Shown: piece after piece, positions 1-9,049 of the stretch
How the letters are laid out: the number at the start of each line of letters is the position of its first letter
How positions within the stretch are numbered: the first letter of the stretch is position 1
Assembly (NCBI RefSeq): GCF_016919245.1
Contig: NZ_JAFEJA010000001.1
Coordinates: 3,382,001-3,446,000 of the forward strand
Reading direction: 5' to 3'
DNA length: 64,000 nt
Origin: Streptomyces zhihengii
GTDB lineage: Bacteria > Actinomycetota > Actinomycetes > Streptomycetales > Streptomycetaceae
Notes under the pieces: model-generated
Database searches by the model: none
The model's input: only the letters and a program-made list of their open reading frames with translations
Told to the model about the DNA's origin: nothing
Position numbers and translations under genes: made by a program

Positions 1-41
1 GCGGCTGCGGTGGCCTTGCCGTCGAGAATCTGGGCAGTCAT
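1..41 (-). CDS. folD: FolD, methylenetetrahydrofolate dehydrogenase/cyclohydrolase (5' end only)
   Basis: Only the first 13 codons lie in the window, read leftwards from an ATG at 41; they translate as MTAQILDGKATAA. This matches my memory of the start of Streptomyces FolD, the bifunctional enzyme that interconverts methylene-, methenyl- and formyl-tetrahydrofolate and so supplies the formyl donor used by PurN and PurH further along. The rest is outside the window, so the domains cannot be checked. Confidence 0.75.
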   Translation of the reverse strand, partial: MTAQILDGKATAA

Positions 42-131
42 GACCCCATCCTCCCGGATGGACCCGCCCCGGTTCCAATCCGGGCCGCCCCGGTCTCGCG
101 GTTCGGTCGCCCGGCCCGGGCGAACAACAGG

Positions 132-161
132 TTGCACTTGCACAACACCTGTGGGTATCGG
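132..161 (+). promoter_or_regulatory. Candidate sigma-70 promoter for the membrane protein gene at 301
   Basis: A TTGCAC hexamer at 132-137 and a TATCGG hexamer at 156-161 are separated by 18 bp. They lie in a locally AT-richer patch about 140 bp before the start at 301. Spacing and direction fit a vegetative promoter; the -10 is only a fair match. Confidence 0.35.
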
Positions 162-300
162 CTGGACAAAAAGTCGGCCAAGACATGACGATGAACCGCG
201 CAGTGCCGCGGGCAGTGCCGGGGGGCCGGACATCGAAGATCGTGCAGTACCTCCGCTCGGACCGCGTCGTCCCCGCACTTCCAACGGAGGAAACACCGCC

Positions 301-837
301 ATGAGCTTCGGCGACCCCAACAACCCCTACGCCCAGCAGGGCCAGCCGCAGGGCCAGCAGCCCGGTTACGGCTACCCCCAGGCCCCGCCGGTCCAGCCCT
401 ACGGCGGCGGCTACCCGACCGGCCCGGTGGAGATGCCCGGCGCCGTCAAGGCCGCGCGGATATTCCTGTACGTCATCGTGGTCTGCCAGGTCATCGTGGC
501 CGGCATCTACGGCTACAGCATCTCCGAGTTCGACAAGACGACCTCGGAGCTCAACGGCACCGACGCCGAGGTCTTCGCCGACCTCGGCAAGGGCGTGCTC
601 GGCTTCCTGCTCGGCCTCTCCCTGGTCTTCGCCGCCCTCGGCCTCGCGCTGGCCCTGAAGTACGCGAGCGGCGGCAACGGCGTCCGCGTCTGCGCCATCG
701 TCTACGGCTCGTTCGCCATCGTCAGCGGCATCTTCACCATCCCGGTGGGCCTGGTCACGCTGATCGTCGCGATCCTGCTGATCGTGTTCGCGGCGAAGCG
801 CGACAGCGCCGAGTGGTTCAAGCGCCCGCGCCACTGA
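301..837 (+). CDS. Small membrane protein with Pro/Gln/Tyr-rich N-terminus
   Basis: Predicted 178-residue integral membrane protein of unknown function. Residues 1-45 are a disordered Gly/Pro/Gln/Tyr-rich cytoplasmic tail (MSFGDPNNPYAQQGQ...). Hydrophobic segments follow near residues 50-72, 98-120 and 125-165, giving three or four helices. The start at 301 is chosen because a GGAGG sits at 286-290 with good spacing; the frame is open further upstream but that part is non-coding in character. The gene lies divergently from folD. A second protein of the same general design is encoded at 53798. It resembles the many streptomycete DUF4064/DUF4190-like membrane proteins, but I cannot name the family firmly. 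Confidence 0.75.
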   Translation: MSFGDPNNPYAQQGQPQGQQPGYGYPQAPPVQPYGGGYPTGPVEMPGAVKAARIFLYVIVVCQVIVAGIYGYSISEFDKTTSELNGTDAEVFADLGKGVLGFLLGLSLVFAALGLALALKYASGGNGVRVCAIVYGSFAIVSGIFTIPVGLVTLIVAILLIVFAAKRDSAEWFKRPRH

Positions 838-841
838 CACC

Positions 842-910
842 CACGGTGCACGGGAAAGGCCGTGGCCCCCGCCCGTCGGGCGGGGGCCACGGCCTTTCCC
901 GTGCACCGTG
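842..910. terminator. Very long perfect hairpin terminator
   Basis: A perfect 33-bp inverted repeat (842-874 with 878-910) has a 3-nt loop (GTC) and starts 4 nt after the stop of the preceding gene. It is symmetric, so it can stop transcription from either side. Most Streptomyces terminator stems are about half this length. Confidence 0.85.
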
Positions 911-1011
911 ACACCGCGTCCGTGCCACACCGGGCGAAAGGTGTGACCCGGCGGCCGTGCCCTCCCTACCCTGGCGTGACCCATCCGGGGAAGGACAGCG
1001 GGGGAGGACGG

Positions 1012-1848
1012 ATGCACACGATCATCGTGGTGCCAGGGGCCCGGGACACCGCCGTGGCGCCGGACCAGATCCGGCTCGGCCCGGGCGACCGGCTCCGGTT
1101 CGGCCGGACCCCCGGCGGCTCCGGACGGCGGACGCTGGCCATCGACCATCCCGGGGTCTCCCGCACGGCCGGCGAGATCACCGCCGCGGGGACCCACTGG
1201 GCGCTCAGCAACTTCAGCGGCTCCAGCACCTACGTGGTCGAGAACCCGGAGGGCGCCGGGGAGCACATCAAGGTCGCGTCCGGACGCATCGGCGCTCCCG
1301 TGCCCTTCGAGTTCTCACGGATCGTGCTGCCCGCCGCGGACGAGCTGGTCAGCTTCGACGTGTGGGCACCGCGCCACGACTACGCCGACGGGACGGCGGA
1401 CGCCTGCGACGGCGAACCGACCGCGTCCGCCTTCCCCCTGGACCGCACCAGGCGCTACTTCCAGGTCCTCGCCGCCCTCTGCGAGCCCCGGCTGCGCGGG
1501 GCACCGCACGCGCCGCCGCCCACCGTCGACCGGATCGCAGGCCGGCTGCGCCCCCTGTGGCCCGCCGCCAACCGGGCCGCCGTGCAGTGGAACATCGACT
1601 ACCTCGCCGTCAAACTGCGCATCAAACCGGGCCCGGACACCGCGGAACAGGGGCCCCGGCTGCACACCAAGAAGGAGATGCTGGTCTCCCTCGCCCTGCG
1701 CTTCGACCTGGTCCGCGAGGACGACCTGACCGTCCTGACCGGCCCGGCGGGCTGCCCGGACGCGGGGCACGTCCCGGGCCGCGGGGACGCCTCGCGCCGT
1801 ACGCAGGGAGCGGGCGGTGCGGACTTCCCGGGCGGTGCCGTCCGGTGA
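1012..1848 (+). CDS. FHA-domain-like protein, partner of the adjacent kinase
   Basis: 278 residues. The N-terminal ~110 residues look like a forkhead-associated fold: the RLRFGRTP segment, then the DHPGVSRTAGEI core matching the phosphothreonine-binding consensus (GR...S.H / SR...I), and a later NFSGSSTYV segment. The remaining ~170 residues have no domain I recognise. The start ATG at 1012 follows GGGGAGGA at 1001-1008. The stop codon overlaps the GTG start of the kinase gene (GGTGA), so the two are co-translated. Known FHA domains bind phosphothreonine, so this protein is probably a substrate or reader of that kinase (inference). Confidence 0.8.
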   Translation: MHTIIVVPGARDTAVAPDQIRLGPGDRLRFGRTPGGSGRRTLAIDHPGVSRTAGEITAAGTHWALSNFSGSSTYVVENPEGAGEHIKVASGRIGAPVPFEFSRIVLPAADELVSFDVWAPRHDYADGTADACDGEPTASAFPLDRTRRYFQVLAALCEPRLRGAPHAPPPTVDRIAGRLRPLWPAANRAAVQWNIDYLAVKLRIKPGPDTAEQGPRLHTKKEMLVSLALRFDLVREDDLTVLTGPAGCPDAGHVPGRGDASRRTQGAGGADFPGGAVR

Positions 1849-3233
1849 CCGGCCGGCGGGAGCCGGAGCCGTACACCGTCGCCGACCTGCCGCGCGGCTA
1901 CCGGGTCGGGCCCTGGGCCGTGGAGAAGCCGCTCGGCTCGGGCGCCTTCGGCCAGGTGTACGCCGCTCGGCACGCGGACGCCGCCGCCGACCCGGCCCGC
2001 GCGGCCCTGAAGTTCCTGCCGACCGGCACCCACACCCCGCGACAGCTCCGCCACCTGCGGGAACTGGCCGAACGGGAGGTGTCGCTGCTGAGCCGGCTGC
2101 GCTCTCCCCGGCTGATCCGGATGCACGACGCGCTCACCGTCGACGACCCCGACCACCCCGAACTCGACGGCGCCACCGTCCTCGTGCTGGAGGAGGCGCG
2201 GGGCTCCCTGGAGGCCCTGCTCGCCTCGGACAGCGCGCCCCGGCAGGGACCGGCCCTGCTGGCGCAGATCTGCGAGGGGCTGTGCCAGCTCCACGACGCG
2301 GGCTGGGTGCACGGCGACCTCAAGCCCGCCAACGTGCTGCTGATGGCCGACGGCACGGCACGGCTGGGCGACTTCAACCTCGCTTCCGAGCTGGACGGCA
2401 CCCACGCCTACGCCCCCGCCTTCACCACCGCCGACTACTCCCCGCCCGAACTCCTCTGGTCGGAGGTCGGCGAGCGGGGCACCCGGATCCGGCCGACCGC
2501 GGACATCTGGGCGTTCGGCGTCCTGGCGCACCTGGTGCTGACGGGCGCCCTCCCGCTGCCGGGCCCCACCCCGGCCGCCCGCCGGGACGTGGCCGTGCGC
2601 TACGCGCGGGGCGAGGAGGAACTGCGCCTCTCCCCCGGACTGCCTCCGGCCTGGCGGGAGATCGTCACGGACTGCCTCTCCCGTACCCACGACGACCGCG
2701 TCCGGCACGACGCCGCGTCACTGCTGCGCCGAGTGACCGGCGCGGCGGAGGGGCGCCCGTCCTCAGGGCGGCGCCGGCCCCGGTGGCGGCTGCTCGCCGC
2801 GACGGCGGCCCTGCTCGCCCTCACGGCGGCCGGCGTCGCCGCCGGCGTGCTGCGGCCGGACGCCCCTCCCACCGAGCCGGACGCCCGCCCGGACACGGCC
2901 ACCGCCGTGGCGGCGACGGCCACCGGCTTCGACCGCTGCGCACCGGGCTCGGTCTGCTTCTTCACCGGCACCGGCGGCTCCGGAGAGATGTGCGGCTGGG
3001 AGGGCGACGAGTTCACCTGGACCGAGGGCACCGTCCGCTGCTCCTGGGCCGAGCGCCGCCGCCCCTCCTCGGTCTACAACAACGGCGTCGCCGACCCCAA
3101 CGGCTTCGTCCACGTCGTCTACTTCGCCGAACCGGGCCTCAGACGCCGCCTCGGCTGCGTCGAACAGGGCGCCCGCCACGACCTCCCCGCCCGGCCGGAC
3201 GTGCGCTCCCACATCTGGGCGAAGGCCTGCTGA
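1845..3233 (+). CDS. Receptor-type Ser/Thr protein kinase with I36-like extracellular domain
   Basis: 462 residues. The kinase domain spans about residues 20-295, with the P-loop GSGAFGQVY, the ALKF lysine, HGDLKPANVLL as catalytic loop and PPELL as the APE equivalent. Two motifs are atypical: the HRD arginine is Gly (non-RD kinase) and DFG reads DFN. One membrane helix lies at about 313-337. The outer ~95 residues contain CAPGSVCFF ... SSVYNNG and several Cys, resembling the peptidase-inhibitor I36/SMI fold. The GTG start at 1845 overlaps the FHA gene's stop. The next gene downstream encodes a secreted protein of the same ectodomain type. The catalytic Lys and Asp are present, so I expect activity despite DFN. 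Confidence 0.85.
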   Translation: MTGRREPEPYTVADLPRGYRVGPWAVEKPLGSGAFGQVYAARHADAAADPARAALKFLPTGTHTPRQLRHLRELAEREVSLLSRLRSPRLIRMHDALTVDDPDHPELDGATVLVLEEARGSLEALLASDSAPRQGPALLAQICEGLCQLHDAGWVHGDLKPANVLLMADGTARLGDFNLASELDGTHAYAPAFTTADYSPPELLWSEVGERGTRIRPTADIWAFGVLAHLVLTGALPLPGPTPAARRDVAVRYARGEEELRLSPGLPPAWREIVTDCLSRTHDDRVRHDAASLLRRVTGAAEGRPSSGRRRPRWRLLAATAALLALTAAGVAAGVLRPDAPPTEPDARPDTATAVAATATGFDRCAPGSVCFFTGTGGSGEMCGWEGDEFTWTEGTVRCSWAERRRPSSVYNNGVADPNGFVHVVYFAEPGLRRRLGCVEQGARHDLPARPDVRSHIWAKAC

Positions 3234-3235
3234 CG

Positions 3236-3269
3236 CCGGCGCGCCCGGCAGTGCCGCCGGGCGCGCCGG
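3236..3269. terminator. Bidirectional terminator between convergent genes
   Basis: A perfect 14-bp inverted repeat (3236-3249 with 3256-3269) lies between the stops of the kinase gene (3233) and the minus-strand secreted-protein gene (3277). It can serve both. Confidence 0.8.
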
Positions 3270-3276
3270 CCCCGTG

Positions 3277-3738
3277 TCAGCGCAGGTAGACCTTGGGCCC
3301 GAGCTCCATCGGCCGTTCACCGGACGAGCACTCGCCACCCCACTTCGCGCTGTTGATCCGGGTGGTCGCGGGGAAGTTCGTCCACGAGCCCGAGGTGAGC
3401 CCGGAGGCGTTCTCGTCGAAGTGGAGGCAGCCCTTCACCGAGCGGTAGGTGCCGTCCCCGTAGTTGACCCAGCCCGCGTACCGGATGTGGTCGGCGCCCA
3501 CGTCCTGCATCCCGTTGTTCAGCATCGACCGGACGTCGCCGGAGGTGCCGGACCAGGTGCCGGCCGTCCTCTTGTCGATGCCGTCGGTGAGGTTCGTGCC
3601 GTTGAACGCGCAGACGTAGCCCGGCGCGCACCCGTTGTGCGTGTCGTCCCCGGCGTGTGCCGTCCCCGCGACCGCGAACACGGCCCCCAACGCCGCGGTG
3701 ACCGCGACTGCCCCGGCTCGGCGCATGCGTGACCTCAT
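3277..3738 (-). CDS. Secreted peptidase-inhibitor I36-like protein
   Basis: 153 residues with a clear signal peptide: MRSRMRRAGAVAVTAALG, a hydrophobic core, then cleavage near TAHA-GDD around residue 31. The mature part has CAPGYVCAFNG near its start, SMLNNGMQ in the middle and a late Cys pair, the pattern of the actinobacterial I36/SMI metalloprotease-inhibitor fold. The start at 3738 is preferred over 3750 because the GGGGGAA before it is a good ribosome site. Its fold matches the outer domain of the kinase encoded just upstream on the other strand, so the two may share a ligand (inference). Inhibitor activity itself is not shown by the sequence. Confidence 0.8.
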   Translation of the reverse strand: MRSRMRRAGAVAVTAALGAVFAVAGTAHAGDDTHNGCAPGYVCAFNGTNLTDGIDKRTAGTWSGTSGDVRSMLNNGMQDVGADHIRYAGWVNYGDGTYRSVKGCLHFDENASGLTSGSWTNFPATTRINSAKWGGECSSGERPMELGPKVYLR

Positions 3739-3843
3739 GGTTTCCCCCATCGAATGGTGTCGGGGCGATCTGCCCGAGGACGACGCTAGGGAGGAGGCGC
3801 GGCGCACGGCACCTCGTACGAACGAGGTTGACGCCGACGGGGG

Positions 3844-3886
3844 CGCCCCTCCCTCCGCCGGGCGAGGACCGGCGGAGGGAGGGGCG
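3844..3886. terminator. Terminator of the purN-purH operon
   Basis: A perfect 17-bp inverted repeat (3844-3860 with 3870-3886) with a 9-nt loop, beginning 8 nt beyond the purH stop on the minus strand. Confidence 0.85.
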
Positions 3887-3893
3887 ACGGCCG

Positions 3894-5459
3894 TCAGTGG
3901 AAGAAGTGGCGCGTGCCCGTGAGGTACATCGTCACGCCCGCCTTCGCGGCGGCCTCGGCGACCAGTTCGTCGCGGACCGAACCGCCCGGCTGCACCACGG
4001 CCTTGACGCCGGCGGCCGTCAGGATCTCCAGACCGTCGGGGAAGGGGAAGAACGCGTCCGACGCGGCGTAGGAACCGCGGGCGCGCTCCTCGCCCGCGCG
4101 CTCCACGGCCAGCTTGGCCGAGTCGACGCGGTTGACCTGGCCCATGCCGACGCCGACCGAGGCGCCGTCCTTGGCCAGCAGGATCGCGTTGGACTTGACC
4201 GCGCGGCACGCCTTCCAGGCGAAGGCCAGCTCGGCGAGCTCCTCGGCCGTGAGCGCCTCGCCCGTGGCCAGCGTCCAGTTCGCCGGGTCGTCGCCGTCGG
4301 CCTGGAGGCGGTCGGTGACCTGGAGCAGCGCGCCGCCGTCGATCGGCTTGAGCTCGACCGGGGCCGTCGGGGCGCCCTCGGCGCGCAGCACCCGGATGTT
4401 CTTCTTCTTGGCCAGCACCTCGACCGCGCCGTCCTCGTAGCCGGGCGCGACGATGACCTCGGTGAAGATCTCGGCGACCTGCTCGGCCATGGCGACGGAC
4501 ACCGGGCGGTTGACGGCGATCACGCCGCCGAACGCGGAGAGCGGGTCGCAGGCGTGCGCCTTGCGGTGCGCCTCGGCGACGTCGGCGCCGATCGCGATGC
4601 CGCACGGGTTGGCGTGCTTGATGATCGCGACGCACGGCTCGGCGTGGTCGTACGCGGCCCGGCGCGCGGCGTCGGTGTCCGTGTAGTTGTTGTAGGACAT
4701 CTCCTTGCCGTGGAGCTGCTCGGCCCGCGCGAGGCCGCCCGTGCCCGAGGTGTAGAGCGCGGCGGGCTGGTGCGGGTTCTCGCCGTAGCGCAGGACGTTC
4801 TCGCGCTCCCAGGTGGCGCCCAGGAAGTCGGGGAAGCCGCTCTCGTCGGCCGCCGCGTAGGAGGACGCGAACCAGGAGGCCACGGCCACGTCGTACGCGG
4901 CGGTGTGCTGGAACGCCTCGGCGGCGAGCCGCTTGCGGGCGGACAGGTCGAAGCCGCCCCCGCGGACGGCCGCGAGCACGTCCGTGTACCGGGCGGGGCT
5001 GGTGACGACCGCCACGGACGGGTGGTTCTTGGCGGCGGCGCGGACCATGGACGGGCCGCCGATGTCGATCTGCTCGACGCACTCGTCGTCGCTCGCGCCG
5101 GAGGCGACGGTCTCCTTGAACGGGTAGAGGTTCACGACCACCAGGTCGAACGGCTCCACGCCCAGCTCGGCGAGCTGCTCGCGGTGGGCGTCCAGCCGCA
5201 GGTCGGCGAGGATGCCGGCGTGCACACGGGGGTGGAGCGTCTTGACGCGGCCGTCCAGGCACTCGGGGAAGCCGGTCAGCTCCTCGACCTTGGTGACGGG
5301 GACGCCCGCGGCGGCGATCTTCGCGGCGGTGGAGCCGGTGGACACGAGCTCGACACCGGCCTCGTGCAGACCCCGGGCAAGCTCCTCGAGACCCGTCTTG
5401 TCGTAGACGCTGACCAGTGCGCGACGGATGGGCTTGTTACCCGACTTATTCACCGACAT
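3894..5459 (-). CDS. purH: PurH, AICAR transformylase / IMP cyclohydrolase
   Basis: 521 residues, normal length. It catalyses the last two steps of IMP synthesis in the cytoplasm: formylation of AICAR with 10-formyl-THF, then ring closure. The N-terminal cyclohydrolase half carries STGSTA and [12 protein letters not shown]; the C-terminal transformylase half carries [14 protein letters not shown], the IKHANPCG motif with its catalytic Lys-His, and a FFPFPDGLE segment before the C-terminus. The frame continues upstream of 5459, but that stretch is the antisense of purN; the real protein starts MSVNKSG at 5459, behind GAAAGG. The start lies inside the last codons of purN (14-bp overlap), so the two are translationally coupled. 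Confidence 0.97.
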   Translation of the reverse strand: MSVNKSGNKPIRRALVSVYDKTGLEELARGLHEAGVELVSTGSTAAKIAAAGVPVTKVEELTGFPECLDGRVKTLHPRVHAGILADLRLDAHREQLAELGVEPFDLVVVNLYPFKETVASGASDDECVEQIDIGGPSMVRAAAKNHPSVAVVTSPARYTDVLAAVRGGGFDLSARKRLAAEAFQHTAAYDVAVASWFASSYAAADESGFPDFLGATWERENVLRYGENPHQPAALYTSGTGGLARAEQLHGKEMSYNNYTDTDAARRAAYDHAEPCVAIIKHANPCGIAIGADVAEAHRKAHACDPLSAFGGVIAVNRPVSVAMAEQVAEIFTEVIVAPGYEDGAVEVLAKKKNIRVLRAEGAPTAPVELKPIDGGALLQVTDRLQADGDDPANWTLATGEALTAEELAELAFAWKACRAVKSNAILLAKDGASVGVGMGQVNRVDSAKLAVERAGEERARGSYAASDAFFPFPDGLEILTAAGVKAVVQPGGSVRDELVAEAAAKAGVTMYLTGTRHFFH

Positions 5460-6063
5460 GAACCTTTCGTCCCTCAATGCGGTAGCCGTGCCGGGCGAGA
5501 CGCCCCACGACCTCGACGAGCAGCGATCGCTCGACTTCCTTGATGCGCTCGTGGAGAGCGTCTTCGTCGTCCGTCTCCCGTACCTCGACCACGCCCTGGG
5601 CGATGATCGGGCCGGTGTCGACGCCGTCGTCGACGAGGTGGACGGTGCACCCGGTGACCTTCGCCCCGTACGCGAGCGCGTCCCGCACTCCGTGGGCACC
5701 GGGGAAACTGGGCAGCAGCGCGGGGTGGGTGTTGACGACCCGCCCGCCGAACCGCGCGAGGAATTCCTTCCCCACGATCTTCATGAAGCCGGCCGAGACC
5801 ACGAGGTCCGGCTCGTACGCGGCGGTCGCCTCGGTCAGGGCCGCGTCCCACTCGGCGCGGGACGCGAAGTCCTTGACCCGGCGGACGAACGTCGGCAGCC
5901 CGGCGCGCTCGGCGCGCTCCAGACCGGCGATTCCCGTCCGGTCCGCGCCGACGGCGACCACCTCGGCGCCGAACCCGTCGGGGTCGGCGGCGATCGCGTC
6001 GAGGAGGGCCTGGAGGTTCGTCCCCGATCCGGAGACCAGGACGACGAGGCGGGCGGCGGCCAC
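5446..6063 (-). CDS. purN: PurN, phosphoribosylglycinamide formyltransferase
   Basis: 205 residues, full length for the N10-formyl-THF-dependent enzyme that converts GAR to FGAR in purine synthesis. [16 protein letters not shown] is the phosphate-binding P-loop. [22 protein letters not shown] holds the catalytic Asn-His pair and folate loop, and [13 protein letters not shown] holds the catalytic Asp. The GTG at 6063 is preceded by an AAAAGAG purine stretch. It is the first gene of the purN-purH operon, which uses the formyl-folate made by FolD (start of the window). Confidence 0.95.
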   Translation of the reverse strand: MAAARLVVLVSGSGTNLQALLDAIAADPDGFGAEVVAVGADRTGIAGLERAERAGLPTFVRRVKDFASRAEWDAALTEATAAYEPDLVVSAGFMKIVGKEFLARFGGRVVNTHPALLPSFPGAHGVRDALAYGAKVTGCTVHLVDDGVDTGPIIAQGVVEVRETDDEDALHERIKEVERSLLVEVVGRLARHGYRIEGRKVHVGE

Positions 6064-6287
6064 AGGGGGACTCTTTTCGCGTTACGGTGCGGCTTTGTAG
6101 GGTCGTACGAACACTTCGCATCCCCGGATACGGGGAACTCTACGAAGGGGCCGACCGTCAGCAACGATACCGGCACACAGCCCGGCCCCCACGGGACGGG
6201 GGCGTGGCCGGAAGGTAGCGTCTGGGGACAGAGCCCGCGCCCGGGCGGGTTCGAAGCCGGGCTTGACGAGGGGAAGACGTTCACCAG

Positions 6288-7061
6288 ATGCCGGACCGAC
6301 GCCACCGTACGGACCTCCTGTTGCTGCGGGAGCGCCAGTCCACGGACGACGACAACCCGTTCGCGCCGCCGCCCGAGGGCAGGCCGGACCAGCCCTGGCA
6401 GCCCCGCCACCCGGCGGACGGCTCCTCCGGGGACCCTTCGTCCGGGGACCCGTCGAACTCCTCCGGCTCCGGCCGGGACGGCGACGGCTCGTCGCAGGGC
6501 GGCGGCCAGTGGAGCAGCCGCCAGCCCGGCCGCTCGTCGGGCGGCGGCTTCGGCCGCCCCGGCGGCCGCAAGGGCGACCAGAACGGCCCCGAGGGCGGCG
6601 GCTCCGGCGGCGGCCTGCGCTGGGACCCGACCGACCCCCTCCAGCGCCGCGCGCGGTACGCACTGCTGGGCGGCATGTGGGCGTTCTTCTTCGCGCTCTT
6701 CGACTTCCCCGAGATCGCGCTGCTGCTGGGCGCCCTCGCCGTCTACTGGGCCGTGAGCTCGCTGCGCGGCAAGCCGGTCGCCACGGCCGGGGACTCCGCG
6801 CAGGCGGCGGGGAACGCGCCCCGGCCCGCCGGGGCCCAGCCCGCGCAGCGGCAGTCGAGCCGCCCGCAGATCACCGCCGCGACGAGCGGCCTGGTGATGG
6901 CGGGCATCGCGCTGCTGATCGTGGCGGCCTCGTTCGCGGCGCAGCTCGTCTACCGCGACTACTACACGTGCGTGAACGACGCCCTGACCAAGTCCGGTCA
7001 GATGGCGTGCAACGACCTGCTCCCCGAGCCGCTGCGCGACGTCCTCGGCGTCCAGGAGTAG
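6288..7061 (+). CDS. Membrane protein with long disordered N-terminal tail
   Basis: 257 residues. Residues 1-120 are polar and low-complexity (Ser/Gly/Asp/Pro, with SSGDPSSGDPSNSSGSG-type repeats). Hydrophobic helices follow at about 125-152 (a likely hairpin) and 201-222. Basic residues come just before the first helix. The start at 6288 has a GAGGGGAAG 13 nt upstream, which is a little far. It is divergent from purN. No family is recognised; genes of this design sit beside purN in other streptomycetes as far as I recall. Confidence 0.7.
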   Translation: MPDRRHRTDLLLLRERQSTDDDNPFAPPPEGRPDQPWQPRHPADGSSGDPSSGDPSNSSGSGRDGDGSSQGGGQWSSRQPGRSSGGGFGRPGGRKGDQNGPEGGGSGGGLRWDPTDPLQRRARYALLGGMWAFFFALFDFPEIALLLGALAVYWAVSSLRGKPVATAGDSAQAAGNAPRPAGAQPAQRQSSRPQITAATSGLVMAGIALLIVAASFAAQLVYRDYYTCVNDALTKSGQMACNDLLPEPLRDVLGVQE

Positions 7062-7083
7062 CCCGCCCCGCACGCACCCGCTC

Positions 7084-7119
7084 GCGGCCCGGCCCCGGTA
7101 CTTCCGGGGACCGGGCCGC
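7084..7119 (+). terminator. Terminator after the 6288 membrane protein gene
   Basis: An inverted repeat of about 13 bp (7084-7096 with 7106-7119, one imperfect position) starts 22 nt after the stop. Confidence 0.65.
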
Positions 7120-7286
7120 AGGCATGTCGGGGCTGCCGCCGGGACCGGGCGGGGCCGGGCCGGCATGGGACGGGGGGCACGGGACGGGGGCGCGCGGGGC
7201 CGTGCGGGGCCGTGCGGCCTGGGGCGGGGGCGTGCGGGGGCGCGGAGGTGCGTGGCGCGCGGGGTGCGTGCGGGGGGCGGGGCCGG

Positions 7287-8933
7287 TCAGGAGGGGGGCG
7301 GGCTCGGGGGCGGCGGGTCGTCGTCGGAGCCCGCCGGCGGTGCGGCCGCGGGGGCGTCGTCCCCGGGCGGCTCCGGGACGGAGGGCGCGGCGGGGGCGTC
7401 GGCGCCGGAGGGCTCCGGGGCGGGGGGCGCGGCCGGCGGGGCGGGGGCCGGCGGGGTCGGGGACGTGCGGGCGGTCCAGGTCGCCGCGGGCAGGACGTCG
7501 TACAGCTCGAAGTCGTCCTCCAGGTCGAACACGTCCAGCGTCGTCACGGCGGACGGCGCCCCGCCGCCCGCCCCGGCCTCCGCGGCGCCGGCGTCCGCAC
7601 CGGCGCCTTCGCCCTCGTCGGCGCCGCGCTCCGCGCGCTCGCTCCGCGGCACCCGCACCCGCCAGGCCCGGATCCCCAGCGCCAGCGGGACGGCGAGCGC
7701 CGCCGTCCAGACCAGGGCGGCGGCCCCCACCCGCCACCACACCGGACCGAACTCGGCCAGCCGCCCCCCACCCAGCGGACCGCCCGCCGCCGCTGCCGCC
7801 ACGGCGGTGAACACCGCGCAGCCCGCCGCGCCGAGCAGCGCGGTCAGCGCCGTCCCGCCGCGCGACCAGGCGTCGTCCCGTTCGCCGTACCGGGGCGCCG
7901 CGGCACCGGCGGTACGCCAGGCGATCAGCACCGCGGCGGCCACCGGGACCGCCGCCCCCGCCCAGTGCACGGCCTCGCCCGGCCCGCGGCCCGGCAGGGC
8001 GGCGAGCAGCGGGAAGTCCGGCAGGGCGGGCCTTCCGGTCAGCGCGAACGGCGTCGCCGTCGCCCCCGTCCCGAGCGCGAACCCGGGCCCCAGCCCGTAC
8101 GCGGCACCCCACACCGCCGCGTTCGGCAGCAGCGCGAGGGCCAGCAGCACCACGGCGAGCCGGCCCGACCAGTCGCCCGCGAGGCCGGACAGCGACGCCT
8201 GCGCGGCGGGTCCGTGCCACACGAGCGAGGAGAGGACCAGCACCGCACCGCCGCCGATCAGCACGCACGTCGCCCAGGCGGCGGAGCGCAGCGCCACCGC
8301 GGCACGGGTGCGCGCGAGGGCCACCCGCAGGCGGCGGGGCAGCCCGGCGGGCAGCGGCCCGAACGGCCGGCCGTGCGCGCTCCACGCGCCGAACGCCGCC
8401 GCCCCGGACACCACGAGCGGCAGGTGCACCATCGCGCTCACCGGAAGCGCGGCGAACGGCCCGCCGGCGGCGTAGAGCACCACGGGCGCGGCGACCAGCA
8501 TGTAGCCGCTGGTCGTCGCGGCGAGGACGGCCGACACGGAGGGCGCGGGCCGCTCCTCGGCCTGCTCGCCCGTCCGCTCCAGCGCCTCGCGCGCCGCCCG
8601 GTGCGCGAGCCACACGGGCAGCGCGGTGAGCAGCAGCGGCACGACGCCCATCGGGGCGGGGACGGCCGACACCGTGTCCGCGCGGACGAGTTCGGCGCCG
8701 TGGGCGAGCAGCCAGGTCGCGGCCGCGACCCGGAGCGCGCCGCCGGAGCCGCTGTCCGGGTAGGGGGAGCTGATCCACAGCACCATCACCAGCACCGTGA
8801 CGGCCCCGAGTCCGAGCCCGGCGGCCGTCGCGCCCCGCACGAAGGCGCCCACCACGGCCCCGGACGCGCTTCCGTGGACGGCGGGGCGGTGTTCGGCGAC
8901 GGCGGCGGGGCTGGGGTCGGTCGTCTGGGTCAC
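7287..8933 (-). CDS. PerM-like polytopic membrane protein (DUF6350 type)
   Basis: 548 residues. About ten hydrophobic segments run from near residue 20 to 400, with alternating Ala/Leu/Gly/Val helices and short loops. The C-terminal ~120 residues are a disordered acidic tail of Ala, Pro, Glu and Asp, broken by a conserved-looking patch ([19 protein letters not shown]). The layout matches the actinobacterial DUF6350 family, which includes mycobacterial PerM, a protein needed for cell division under stress. The start is the GTG at 8933 (VTQTTDP), 9 nt after GGGAG; the frame reads further upstream into the promoter region. It is divergent from the regulator at 9050. A division or envelope role is inferred from the family. 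Confidence 0.75.
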   Translation of the reverse strand: MTQTTDPSPAAVAEHRPAVHGSASGAVVGAFVRGATAAGLGLGAVTVLVMVLWISSPYPDSGSGGALRVAAATWLLAHGAELVRADTVSAVPAPMGVVPLLLTALPVWLAHRAAREALERTGEQAEERPAPSVSAVLAATTSGYMLVAAPVVLYAAGGPFAALPVSAMVHLPLVVSGAAAFGAWSAHGRPFGPLPAGLPRRLRVALARTRAAVALRSAAWATCVLIGGGAVLVLSSLVWHGPAAQASLSGLAGDWSGRLAVVLLALALLPNAAVWGAAYGLGPGFALGTGATATPFALTGRPALPDFPLLAALPGRGPGEAVHWAGAAVPVAAAVLIAWRTAGAAAPRYGERDDAWSRGGTALTALLGAAGCAVFTAVAAAAAGGPLGGGRLAEFGPVWWRVGAAALVWTAALAVPLALGIRAWRVRVPRSERAERGADEGEGAGADAGAAEAGAGGGAPSAVTTLDVFDLEDDFELYDVLPAATWTARTSPTPPAPAPPAAPPAPEPSGADAPAAPSVPEPPGDDAPAAAPPAGSDDDPPPPSPPPS

Positions 8934-9049
8934 CCGGCCATGCTCCCAACGACACGCGCTTCGTCCGCGTAACGGGCGAATGACCGTGGTGTCGCACAAA
9001 ATACGTTTGTCTAATTTTCTGCCTGCTAGAGCGCTGCATGGAGCCTCAT

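Noticed and set aside
5460..5699. 80-codon N-terminal extension of purH
   Set aside because: It is the purN gene in another frame; PurH normally starts MSVNKSG-like at 5459.
6245..6265. GGTTCGAAGCC resembling a tRNA T-arm
   Set aside because: No acceptor, D- or anticodon stems are found upstream; it is chance similarity in the gap before the 6288 gene.
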